From NCBI GenBank assembly GCA_029939595.1, contig JAOZSQ010000004.1, positions 12,290-76,289 of the forward strand: a stretch of 64,000 nt of DNA, read 5' to 3'. A program made the position numbers and the translations under genes. Shown piece after piece: positions 44,151-52,321 of this stretch. A model generated the notes under the pieces. That model had not been told where the DNA came from. It did not search any database and saw only the letters and a list, made by a program, of their open reading frames with translations. How positions within the stretch are numbered: the stretch's first letter is position 1; each line of letters begins with the position of its first letter. The DNA comes from EX4572-165 sp002254885 (GTDB lineage: Archaea > Thermoplasmatota > E2 > DHVEG-1).

Positions 44151-45341
44151 CTAATTAAATAGTTTTTCAAACATTGAAAATTGGGAAAATAACCATTCAA
44201 AGAACGGATGTGAATATGCTTTTCCTTTTGGAACTGATACTTTTAACCAAGTCCAATCGGTTTCGGCCCCATCAGGATCTTTTGCCTTCACTTTAATAAT
44301 AAAAGTCCCTTCTTCATCCCAAATATGAGTCTCAGAAATAGTTTGCCCTGAATTATGTGGCCCAATCCAACCTGAATCCGTACCATCACCCCAATCAATA
44401 AGATAAGAAACATCATCGCCATCTGGATCAGACGTACGAATGTCATACTCATAAGATTCACCAGGTTTGCCATTTTCCGGTCCGGTTATTGTTGGTGCTT
44501 CTGGCGGCATATTTGGAAGTTCTTCATTATTTGTGATACTAATATCAATGTTAACAATTCCTTCATCTGCCCATTCAGCACTTAATATAAAATCAAGATC
44601 ATGAACATCACGTTCTGCACACACTTCAATTAAATCTCTGTGATATGATGATCCAGCACCACCTCCAACAACAGCTTGATAGCCCCCATCATAAAATGCA
44701 GAGGGATATCCTGCAAGATTGAAATCACCAATTCGTGAACTTGCTAAACTGCTTTCATCTGTAACCATATCAATATAATAAAATGGATAGTCTCCACTCT
44801 TATAGACACTATTTAATTCACTTGCCATATATGGACAATATTGGCACCAAGTTGCAGTTGCTACTTCACAGAAAATTGTATGAGTAAATTCTTCGTTTTT
44901 AACATTTTCATCAGTCTGACCCGGTTCACATCCAGCTGCTGCATCAACGAAATATGTTTTGTAAGGTCTTCCCTCTGGTGGATCTCCATATGCAGTATGT
45001 TTAGTAGGATTAAATATTGCTGCAAATATCATTACATTTCCTTCTTCAACATCACCTTGCCAAGTAATTGAATCAGTATACGTATCAAGATATGCAATTT
45101 CGACATCATCATTAAAAGCATAATCCATAAAAGCATAGTGATATGGTGCACCATTATACATGTCCCATCTAGATTCAATTTCAGCGATATATATACGAAG
45201 ATGACCCTTGTATTCGCTACCCATTGACATTGTGTCAGTAGATATTTTTTTATTGTTTTCAATTGATAATGAACTTATTGCAGGTACAATTAAAAGTGAA
45301 ATTGTACACAGGATAATAATTTTTTTTAGATTTATTTTCAT
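44151..45341 (-). CDS. Secreted thioredoxin-fold protein with PKD-like domain and SVPKGK tail
   Basis: The 396-residue protein has a signal peptide (about 5-25), then an unknown beta domain (about 40-140). A thioredoxin-like domain follows (about 150-255) with ATWCQYCPYMASEL, a CxxC redox pair. A PKD-like domain comes next (about 280-370, with PEAPTITGPENGKPGE and YLIDWGDGTDSGWIGP). The C-terminus reads SVPKGK followed by an aromatic stretch. It could form or shuffle disulfides in secreted proteins, or be a structural redox protein. A GGGGAC motif precedes the ATG. Confidence 0.8.
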   Translation of the reverse strand: MKINLKKIIILCTISLLIVPAISSLSIENNKKISTDTMSMGSEYKGHLRIYIAEIESRWDMYNGAPYHYAFMDYAFNDDVEIAYLDTYTDSITWQGDVEEGNVMIFAAIFNPTKHTAYGDPPEGRPYKTYFVDAAAGCEPGQTDENVKNEEFTHTIFCEVATATWCQYCPYMASELNSVYKSGDYPFYYIDMVTDESSLASSRIGDFNLAGYPSAFYDGGYQAVVGGGAGSSYHRDLIEVCAERDVHDLDFILSAEWADEGIVNIDISITNNEELPNMPPEAPTITGPENGKPGESYEYDIRTSDPDGDDVSYLIDWGDGTDSGWIGPHNSGQTISETHIWDEEGTFIIKVKAKDPDGAETDWTWLKVSVPKGKAYSHPFFEWLFSQFSMFEKLFN

Positions 45342-45417
45342 ACTTTTGTCCCCAATATTATAAAACGATTGTTAATTATTTAAATTTTTCCTATTTATAT
45401 TTATAAATTGTATTGAA

Positions 45418-46710
45418 TTATAGAAAAGCTCTCATGCTCCACATTGTTCCAACTCCATTTAATTCAACAGTATGTTCGCCTTCATCATCATTCCAAGAGA
45501 TGGTACCAGATGCGATATTTCTACCTATTTTCATCCCAACATAAGTTGGAAATTTCCATATTTTTTCATATGATTGATCAAAAGTAAGGTCCATATTCAA
45601 AGAAATATCAAACGTATTTAACAAAGGTTGAGTTAAACCAGGTTGCCCATTCAAATTAATTTTTTGAGGCATGGAAACAAAGGTAAATATTTCTTTATCA
45701 GACGTTATTATCTCAGGGTTTATGTTGTTTAGAGCAGTGATAGTATCACCCGAATTTGTAGTTAAAATAAGTGTTCCAAAAGGATTGATTTCTGATACTT
45801 TTGTTGAAATATATTGGGGATTATTATAATATGAAGTGAAATATAAATTCCAGCCATTATCAAGAGCTATATGTGTCCAATCCCATCCATTAATTAATCC
45901 TTTCGTTACTAGATTTGGTGACCAGGTATGTTCATGATGACCGATTCCATGTACTAAGTGGGTGACTTCATTTATAGATACAGTTCCTGTGACATTACAA
46001 CCCATGAATACATAACTTGCCAGGTTTCTATTTGTTTTATCAAATGAATTTTCACCAATAGTCCACATTGCATCAAAAGGTGCAAAGAATCTTAAATCCA
46101 GTGTAATGTCATTATTTTGATCAATATCTTCATCTTCTATGTGAATAAACCATTCAGGTGATTCGCCTTCTACCCAGGAGTTTTCAAATGTGACACTGAC
46201 ACCAGGTGTTTTTGCTTGTAGAGTTGGTTGTTTAAGAATTCCTAATCCTCGTTCCTTATTAATTACACCACCATATTCTTCTCCATTTGGCCCATGAAGT
46301 GTGACAATCATCATATCTGGTTTTGATGTGCCTAAAAGATCGCTTCGTGCCATGTGGTTAAAGCTGATTGATGCAACCCATCCTGCCAAATCACTATTTT
46401 CATCAAAGACAACAGAATAATACCACCATTCACGAGAGACACTCATTTTATCGTAGTGCAAGCCCTCATTCTCCGGGGAAACAGATCGCATATATCCTGG
46501 AATTATTGATTCTGGAGGGACTATTGGTTCAATGATTGGTTCATCTGGTTCACTAGGTTGCATTTGTTCAGAAGATGGGGTGATAATGTCTTCAAGTTCA
46601 GGAGAAATACTTCCAGATCTCACAAGTACAATACCAGCTATCACTACAAGTACAACAACAATGATAGAATCAATTTTTGAAATTTTTATTTTTTTTGTAA
46701 ATGAGATCAT
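45418..46710 (-). CDS. Membrane-anchored CrtC/AttH-like lipocalin-domain protein
   Basis: The 430-residue protein starts with an N-terminal membrane anchor (about 15-33) and a Pro/Glu-rich linker. It continues with the two-domain lipocalin fold of the CrtC/AttH (carotenoid 1,2-hydratase-like) family: SREWWYYSVVF, the GIGHHEHTWSPN motif, GWDWTHIALDNGWNLYFTSYY and a closing GTMWSM. CrtC hydrates a terminal isoprenoid double bond, and relatives act on hydrophobic substrates. The location 1.4 kb from phosphomevalonate dehydratase is suggestive but not evidence of function. The substrate is unknown. Confidence 0.75.
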   Translation of the reverse strand: MISFTKKIKISKIDSIIVVVLVVIAGIVLVRSGSISPELEDIITPSSEQMQPSEPDEPIIEPIVPPESIIPGYMRSVSPENEGLHYDKMSVSREWWYYSVVFDENSDLAGWVASISFNHMARSDLLGTSKPDMMIVTLHGPNGEEYGGVINKERGLGILKQPTLQAKTPGVSVTFENSWVEGESPEWFIHIEDEDIDQNNDITLDLRFFAPFDAMWTIGENSFDKTNRNLASYVFMGCNVTGTVSINEVTHLVHGIGHHEHTWSPNLVTKGLINGWDWTHIALDNGWNLYFTSYYNNPQYISTKVSEINPFGTLILTTNSGDTITALNNINPEIITSDKEIFTFVSMPQKINLNGQPGLTQPLLNTFDISLNMDLTFDQSYEKIWKFPTYVGMKIGRNIASGTISWNDDEGEHTVELNGVGTMWSMRAFL

Positions 46711-46928
46711 GAATTTTTCGCTATATCATTTTTATTTTACTATATTTATATAGATTTCTATACAGATATTACCGGACATATAATGGAAAATATTCATTTC
46801 TCCATAAAAAAAATAGATTGATCGTATCTTATTTTAATGGATGGATGGCAATTACTAATCAAGGAAATCTTTAATAATAACAGCAATATTTACCTCATTT
46901 TAAGATTAATTTAAGGGAGTTTATACCT

Positions 46929-47150
46929 TTGGTAGAAAAAAAAGAGATAGGAAACATTTTTTCAAAAGAATTACAATGGATTAAAGACAAAGATGTACAG
47001 GAAAAAGTAATTACTGTTTGGAAAACCGCAGCAGACCAAGGAAAATGGAAAACATTTGATAAAACCCCTTTCACATTTCTATTTAAAAATTCTGGAAAAC
47101 TAGCAGATCATACAAAAAGGATAACAAATTTATGGGGGAATAATGTATGA
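46929..47150 (+). CDS. 73-residue protein resembling the N-terminus of HD-domain hydrolases
   Basis: This short protein matches the first part of a family of HD-type phosphohydrolases, which begin with IxDxELxxKVxxVW and have PFTLL followed by HTxxVT: here LQWIKDKDVQEKVITVW, TPFTFLFKN and LADHTKRIT. It ends where the HD metal-binding core would start. It is the first gene of the citrate module, with AGGGAG before a TTG start. Its stop overlaps the CitF-like start (ATGA), so it is made on purpose with the enzymes. It may be a degenerate subunit, a regulator or a truncated hydrolase. Confidence 0.5.
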   Translation: MVEKKEIGNIFSKELQWIKDKDVQEKVITVWKTAADQGKWKTFDKTPFTFLFKNSGKLADHTKRITNLWGNNV

Positions 47151-48643
47151 AAGTGAAAAATGCAGCTGGAAAAGAAATTGAAACTAGTATTTCAGGCCAA
47201 TCATTCATACCTTTTAAAGGCGGAAAAAAACACAATAGAGATTCAAAAATTGTTAGAGACATTGAAACGGCTCTTAGAAAATGTGGTTTTAAGTCCGGAA
47301 TGACAATCTCATTTCATCATCAACTAAGAAATGGGGATTATGTTGTTAACAACACGTTTGAAGCGATTAAAGACATAGGGTGTAGAGACCTTCGGCTCGC
47401 TCAAACAGCTTTATTTAATGTCCATAAACCAATAATTAATTACATAAAAGATGGTGTTGTCACTAGAATTGAAGGGAGTGTAAATGGCGTTGTTGGTGAT
47501 TTCATATCCACAAACAATCCATTAGAATCACCTGTGATATTACGCTCACATGGTGGAAGATGGGGGGCAGTGAAATCAGGAGAACTCCATCCAGATATCG
47601 CAGTTATTGCTGCATCAGCAGCAGATTGTAGAGGAAATGCAACAGGACTTATCGGAGAAAGTGCTTTTGGAAACATTGCTTATTCTCCAGTTGATGCGTG
47701 GCATGCGGATAAAGTTATTATTGTTACAGATAATATTGTGAATTACCCAAGTCCGTTTCGTGAAATATATGAAGGTCTGGTGGATTATGTCGTTGAAATT
47801 GATCAAATAGGAGATCCTAATAAAATTGTAAGTGGTTCTTTGAAAATAACAGAGGATCCAATGAAATTAAACATTGGAAAAAACTGTGTTGATCTGATGG
47901 AAGCCGCAGGAATTGTAAAGAATGATATGATTTTTCAGGCAGGAGCAGGTGGTATTTCTCTTGCTGCATTAAAGTATCTGGGTCAACGTCTTAAAGAAAA
48001 AAACATGGTTGCAGGATGTTCAACAGGTGGACTTACAGAATTTATTGTAAACATGTACAATGACGATATATTGAAACAAGTAAATACCTGCCAGTGTTTT
48101 GATACAGTTGCAGTTGATTTCGTGAGAAATCATCAAGAAGCGATTTCTACAATTGGAGAATATTCAGATCATACGATGAAAGGAAGAAATACAGATAAGC
48201 TAGATGCTGTAATTCTAGGTGCAACAGAAGTTGATACCCGTTTTAATGTGAATGTAAACACACATAGCAATGGAAAAATGCTACATGGGATTGGAGGTCA
48301 TCAAGATGTATCAGCCACTGCAAATCTTACTATTATAACCGTTCCAGTGTTTCGAAAAAGTAATCCTATTGTTCGAGAACTTGTAACAACGATTTCAACA
48401 CCTGGCGATATCATTGATGCAATTGTTACAGATAAGGGTATTGCAATTAATCCAAAACGAAAAGATCTAATAGATAAGGTTTCAGGGAAGGTTAAGATTG
48501 TGGATATTGAGGATTTGAAAAACATTGCATATGATGAGACAGGTGGCCCAATAGAGTCAGTAATTGGAGATGAAATTGTTGGTATTACAAAGTATTTTGA
48601 TGGAACGGTTCTTGATAATATTTATCGGGTATTGGGGGATTGA
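47147..48643 (+). CDS. citF: Citrate lyase alpha-subunit-like CoA-transferase (CitF)
   Basis: The 498-residue protein aligns over its length with CitF, the transferase subunit of citrate lyase. Shared landmarks include ISFHHQLRNGDYVVN, LRSHGGRWGAVKSGEL, FGNIAYSPVDAWHADK, QAGAGGISLAALK, CSTGGLTEFIVNMY and ATEVDTRFNVNVNTHS-GKML followed by GIGGHQD. CitF normally swaps acetyl-ACP for citryl-ACP; with no CitD carrier gene here it may work with free CoA esters (acetyl-CoA plus citrate giving citryl-CoA plus acetate), which is an inference. It overlaps both neighbours by four bases, so the three are translated as a unit. Confidence 0.88.
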   Translation: MKVKNAAGKEIETSISGQSFIPFKGGKKHNRDSKIVRDIETALRKCGFKSGMTISFHHQLRNGDYVVNNTFEAIKDIGCRDLRLAQTALFNVHKPIINYIKDGVVTRIEGSVNGVVGDFISTNNPLESPVILRSHGGRWGAVKSGELHPDIAVIAASAADCRGNATGLIGESAFGNIAYSPVDAWHADKVIIVTDNIVNYPSPFREIYEGLVDYVVEIDQIGDPNKIVSGSLKITEDPMKLNIGKNCVDLMEAAGIVKNDMIFQAGAGGISLAALKYLGQRLKEKNMVAGCSTGGLTEFIVNMYNDDILKQVNTCQCFDTVAVDFVRNHQEAISTIGEYSDHTMKGRNTDKLDAVILGATEVDTRFNVNVNTHSNGKMLHGIGGHQDVSATANLTIITVPVFRKSNPIVRELVTTISTPGDIIDAIVTDKGIAINPKRKDLIDKVSGKVKIVDIEDLKNIAYDETGGPIESVIGDEIVGITKYFDGTVLDNIYRVLGD

Positions 48644-49428
48644 GTTTTATTATGGATCCATGGAAAACAAAGATTACAAAGGTTGAACCAAATCATCTGG
48701 TTACTTGTGGTTATCGACAAGAGGATTTAATTGGGAACATCCCGTTTTCACATGTCGTTTATCTCCTATTGAAAGGTGAACTTCCTAGTGAAAAACAAGG
48801 GAAAATGATGGATGCAATTCTGACTGCATGTATAGATCATGGAGTAACTCCCCCTTCTGCAATGGCAACACGGGTGGTTGCATCTGGAGGTGTCCCACTT
48901 CCCACAGCAGTTGCAGCTGGTATATTATCAATTGGTGATGCCCATGGTGGAGCTATTGAAAAAGGTGCAAAATTCATGCAGCAAGGAATACAAAGGATGA
49001 AACAAGAAGGATTAACAATTGAGGAAACAACAAAATTACTTGTCTCTGAAAGCAGAGAGAAAAAACAACGTATCCTTGGTTTTGGTCATCGCATTCATAC
49101 ATCTGATCCACGTACACAACGTTTGTTTCAACTTGCTGATGAATTAAACATAAAAGGAAATCATGTTTTACTAGCAAAATCTATCGAAAAAGAACTAAAG
49201 GAAGTAACGGGAAGACAACTCCCAATCAATGTAGATGGAGCAATTGCAGCAATTATTTCAGATATGAATTTTGATTGGAAACTTGGAAAAGGTTTTTTCC
49301 TTATTGGAAGAGTTGCAGGTCTTACCGCTCATACATATGAGGAACAGACAATGTTCAAACCAATGAGGAAAATGTTTACAATAAATCATGAATATAATGG
49401 TCAAGATGAAAAAACACTTGAAAGATAA
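48640..49428 (+). CDS. Citryl-CoA lyase of the citrate synthase fold
   Basis: The 262-residue protein has the short citrate-synthase-like fold of citryl-CoA lyase (as in Hydrogenobacter Ccl and the C-terminus of ATP-citrate lyase) rather than the CitE aldolase fold. The catalytic set is visible: H102 in GDAHGGA, H150 in GFGHRIHTSDPR and D199 in NVDGAIAAI. It should split citryl-CoA into acetyl-CoA and oxaloacetate, or the reverse. The TTG start overlaps the CitF stop (TTGA); an ATG four codons later (48652) is an alternative. The gene is shorter than full citrate synthases, as expected for Ccl-type enzymes. Confidence 0.85.
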   Translation: MSFIMDPWKTKITKVEPNHLVTCGYRQEDLIGNIPFSHVVYLLLKGELPSEKQGKMMDAILTACIDHGVTPPSAMATRVVASGGVPLPTAVAAGILSIGDAHGGAIEKGAKFMQQGIQRMKQEGLTIEETTKLLVSESREKKQRILGFGHRIHTSDPRTQRLFQLADELNIKGNHVLLAKSIEKELKEVTGRQLPINVDGAIAAIISDMNFDWKLGKGFFLIGRVAGLTAHTYEEQTMFKPMRKMFTINHEYNGQDEKTLER

Positions 49429-49466
49429 TAGAAAAAAATAATTATGAAAAACGGAGGTTAATAAAC

Positions 49467-51266
49467 ATGGGAAAAACAATTATTCAAAAAATATTTGAGA
49501 ATCATTCAGAACAAGAAGCAATCGTTGGGAATATCATTGATATCAGCATTGATGCACGTGTTGCAAGAGATTTTGGTGGAGCAAACGTTGTAAAAAATCT
49601 TGTAGATCATAACCTATTAATTGATGATCCCAAAAAAACATTTTTCACATTTGATTGTAACCCTGGTGGATGTAGTCAGAAATATGCAGAAAATCAACAT
49701 ATCTGTCGATTATATGCACGAAATAATAATATCGATATTTATGATATAGATATGGGTATCGGAACACATATTGCAATAGATAAGGGCCTTATTGAACCTG
49801 GAGGAACCATTGTTTCGACAGATTCACATGCAAATATTCTAGGTGCAATTGGTGCCTTTGGTCAGGGGATGGGAGATAAAGATATATCTCATGCATGGGC
49901 ACACGGGAAGGTATGGTTTAAAGTCCCTCCATCTGTAAAAATTATTCTAAAAGGAATGCCAAAGGAGTCTACCTCTCCAAAAGATGTTGTACTTCTTATG
50001 TTAAAACAGCTTGGTGCAAATGGTCTTCTTGGATATGCAGCAGAAATACATGGAGAATATGTAGATACGCTTTCTCTTGATGGAAGGATCACGATTGCAT
50101 CAATGGCTACAGAGATGGGAGGTATCATTCTTCTCTTTCCACCAAATAATGAGGTAATTAAATTTTATCAGGACAACTTGGGAAGAAAAGTACCTAACAT
50201 ATATGCTGATGATGATGCAGAATATGAGAAGATAATTGAAATTGATATCTCACAGAAAGGACCACAAATATCAAGACCAGGTCATCCTGAGGATGTTGTA
50301 TCTGCTGATGAAGTTAAAGGAACAATTGTTGATTCAGGGTTTATTGGGTCTTGTACTAATGGACGTATGGAAGATTTAAGAGCTGTTGCATCAATATTAA
50401 AAGGTAAGAAAATTGCTCCTGGGAGAGTATTAAAAATTGTACCTGCCACAGACAGTATTTGGAAACAATGTTTAAATGAAGGTCTAATTGAGATTTTTAA
50501 AGAAGCAGGTGTATTGATTGGATCGGCAGGTTGTGCAGGTTGTGCAGCAGGACAAATAGGTCAAACTGGAAAAGGTGAAGTAGAAGTTTCAACGGGTAAC
50601 AGAAATTTTGTTGGAAAACAAGGGAAAGGAGATGTATATCTTACTAGTCCTGAAACAGTTGCAGCATCGCTTATCTCCGGAGTCATTACTACAAAGGAAG
50701 AGATTTCTAAACCAATTAAATTTTCAGCAAAATCTGATATTGTGGATAAGGGGATAAAGATGGAAAAATCAACCTTCCAGGAACCATTAAAAATGAAAGG
50801 GCGAGCGTGGGTGATAGCAAAGGACAATATTGATACTGATATGATTTTTCATAACCGGTATTTACATATCACAGATATTGAGGAAATGGGACAATATACT
50901 TTTGATAATCTCGAAGGATATGAAGATTTTGCAAAGAAAGCAAAACCTAGCGATATCATTGTTATTGGAAAAAATTTTGGTTGCGGAAGTAGCAGACAAC
51001 AAGCAGTGGATTGTTTTAAATCTCTTGGAATAAGTATTATCATAGCTGAATCTTTTGGTGCAATATATGAGCGTAATGCCATAAACAATGCAATGCCGAT
51101 CCTTGTGGCTGATAATATTTCCAAAAAGATTAATGATGGAGATATTATAGAAGTAGATCTAAAAACAGGAAATATTTTAGACAGTACACTTAAAGAGAAT
51201 TTTAAGGCAAAGCCTTTTTCAAAATCTCAGATGGATATTTACATGCGCGGTGGGTTGCTTTCATAG
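49467..51266 (+). CDS. Aconitate hydratase, fused LeuC/LeuD-like form
   Basis: The 599-residue protein joins a catalytic aconitase domain (about 1-425) and a swivel domain (about 435-599). The [4Fe-4S] ligands are C296 (GSCTNG), C356 and C359 (GCAGCAAGQ). Substrate segments include TDSHAN, FFTFDCNPG and the swivel FGCGSSRQQAV. The sequence is closer to single-chain, LeuC/LeuD-type hydratases than to bacterial AcnA/AcnB, so homoaconitase or isopropylmalate isomerase activity cannot be excluded. Adjacent citryl-CoA lyase and CitF genes favour citrate/isocitrate. GGAGG lies 9 bases before the ATG, 38 bases after the previous gene. Confidence 0.88.
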   Translation: MGKTIIQKIFENHSEQEAIVGNIIDISIDARVARDFGGANVVKNLVDHNLLIDDPKKTFFTFDCNPGGCSQKYAENQHICRLYARNNNIDIYDIDMGIGTHIAIDKGLIEPGGTIVSTDSHANILGAIGAFGQGMGDKDISHAWAHGKVWFKVPPSVKIILKGMPKESTSPKDVVLLMLKQLGANGLLGYAAEIHGEYVDTLSLDGRITIASMATEMGGIILLFPPNNEVIKFYQDNLGRKVPNIYADDDAEYEKIIEIDISQKGPQISRPGHPEDVVSADEVKGTIVDSGFIGSCTNGRMEDLRAVASILKGKKIAPGRVLKIVPATDSIWKQCLNEGLIEIFKEAGVLIGSAGCAGCAAGQIGQTGKGEVEVSTGNRNFVGKQGKGDVYLTSPETVAASLISGVITTKEEISKPIKFSAKSDIVDKGIKMEKSTFQEPLKMKGRAWVIAKDNIDTDMIFHNRYLHITDIEEMGQYTFDNLEGYEDFAKKAKPSDIIVIGKNFGCGSSRQQAVDCFKSLGISIIIAESFGAIYERNAINNAMPILVADNISKKINDGDIIEVDLKTGNILDSTLKENFKAKPFSKSQMDIYMRGGLLS

Positions 51267-51337
51267 GCATCCCATTTAATATTTCCCATTGCAATTATAC
51301 AAAAAGTTAAATAGGGATAATTTATATTTTTCTATTA

Positions 51338-51724
51338 ATGAAGGATGGAGAAAGGTTTGAAAAGAAAATGGAGATGGAATATTCTTCAAATTCTGGAACG
51401 CTTCAAGTGAACGCTGAGCAAAATTCAACAATGTTTCAGGCAGAAACTCAAGAATTAGAACTTGATCCGCGTTTTGTTGATATTCGGTCTATGAAGGTAA
51501 ATAGAAATGGAGTTATTGTAAATTTTTCATCTATGGTACTATGTGAAACAGACGGAGAACAATTTATCACAAAGATGTATGGTGTAAAAATGGATGGAAA
51601 AAGTCCTGATTCTTTCTTTAACCAAATACCTTCTTTAAAAGATCATATGTTTGGAGAAAAGTGGGAAAAAGCAGTTGAACGACAACGGGCTCGAATGGAA
51701 AAACGAAAATCAATTGAATTTTAA
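51338..51724 (+). CDS. Small protein of unknown family, paralogue of next gene
   Basis: The 128-residue soluble protein has a YSSNSGTLQVN motif near residue 15, a beta-rich middle, and an IPSLKDHM segment followed by a charged coiled tail (about 107-128). It aligns with the next gene product over about 85 residues (YxxxSGxL, ELDPRFVDI/DILSQDFRHV, NQIPSLKDHM/EKIPGLADRI). I know no named family. An internal ATG at 51368 is an alternative start. The pair follows the aconitase gene but is set off by its own TATA-like TTTATATT. Confidence 0.6.
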   Translation: MKDGERFEKKMEMEYSSNSGTLQVNAEQNSTMFQAETQELELDPRFVDIRSMKVNRNGVIVNFSSMVLCETDGEQFITKMYGVKMDGKSPDSFFNQIPSLKDHMFGEKWEKAVERQRARMEKRKSIEF

Positions 51725-51745
51725 TCATGACTGTTAGGTGTTATA

Positions 51746-52078
51746 ATGAAAAAGGTTTATCAATATCGAAATGTAAAACATCTTGAATATATACCAAGTT
51801 CTGGTAAATTAACGATGAATATTGATGGTTCTGACGATGATTATGTCACTCAGGCAAACAATGTTGAGATGGATATTTTATCTCAAGATTTTCGTCATGT
51901 GAAGCATGTAGCAATAAAAAGTGATGCTTTACATGTTGATTTTTTAAACCCTATTAATTGTAATCTTGAATCGAGTAGATATGACGAAAAACTCATATGC
52001 AATGTTGATCTTGAAGGTGAGAACACTACTGCATTTGTTGAGAAAATACCAGGTCTTGCAGATCGTATAATTTTATAA
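51746..52078 (+). CDS. Small protein of unknown family, paralogue of previous gene
   Basis: The 110-residue protein starts with MKKVYQYRNV, then aligns with the preceding protein from YIPSSGKLTMN to KIPGLADRI. The shared strand pattern with short loops suggests a compact beta domain. It lacks the charged C-terminal tail of the first copy. With a gap of 21 bases and AGGTG upstream they are likely co-expressed and may form a heteromer. Function unknown. Confidence 0.6.
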   Translation: MKKVYQYRNVKHLEYIPSSGKLTMNIDGSDDDYVTQANNVEMDILSQDFRHVKHVAIKSDALHVDFLNPINCNLESSRYDEKLICNVDLEGENTTAFVEKIPGLADRIIL

Positions 52079-52321
52079 ATAGATTAATGGAATATAACTT
52101 TCAGAGTGCATTAGTAATTGTTTTGAAAAATTTGTATTGATTATTGATATGTTTATAAATTTTTTAACAATAAATTTGTAATTTTTTTCATCGTTGATAA
52201 TCGATATTCAATTTTCATTTGAATATCTTAAAATCGTTCTTTTTCATATAAAAACATAGAAATTAATAAATATATACAAATTATATTAATAATCATTAAA
52301 ATTAAAAAAAGGGGTTTAATT

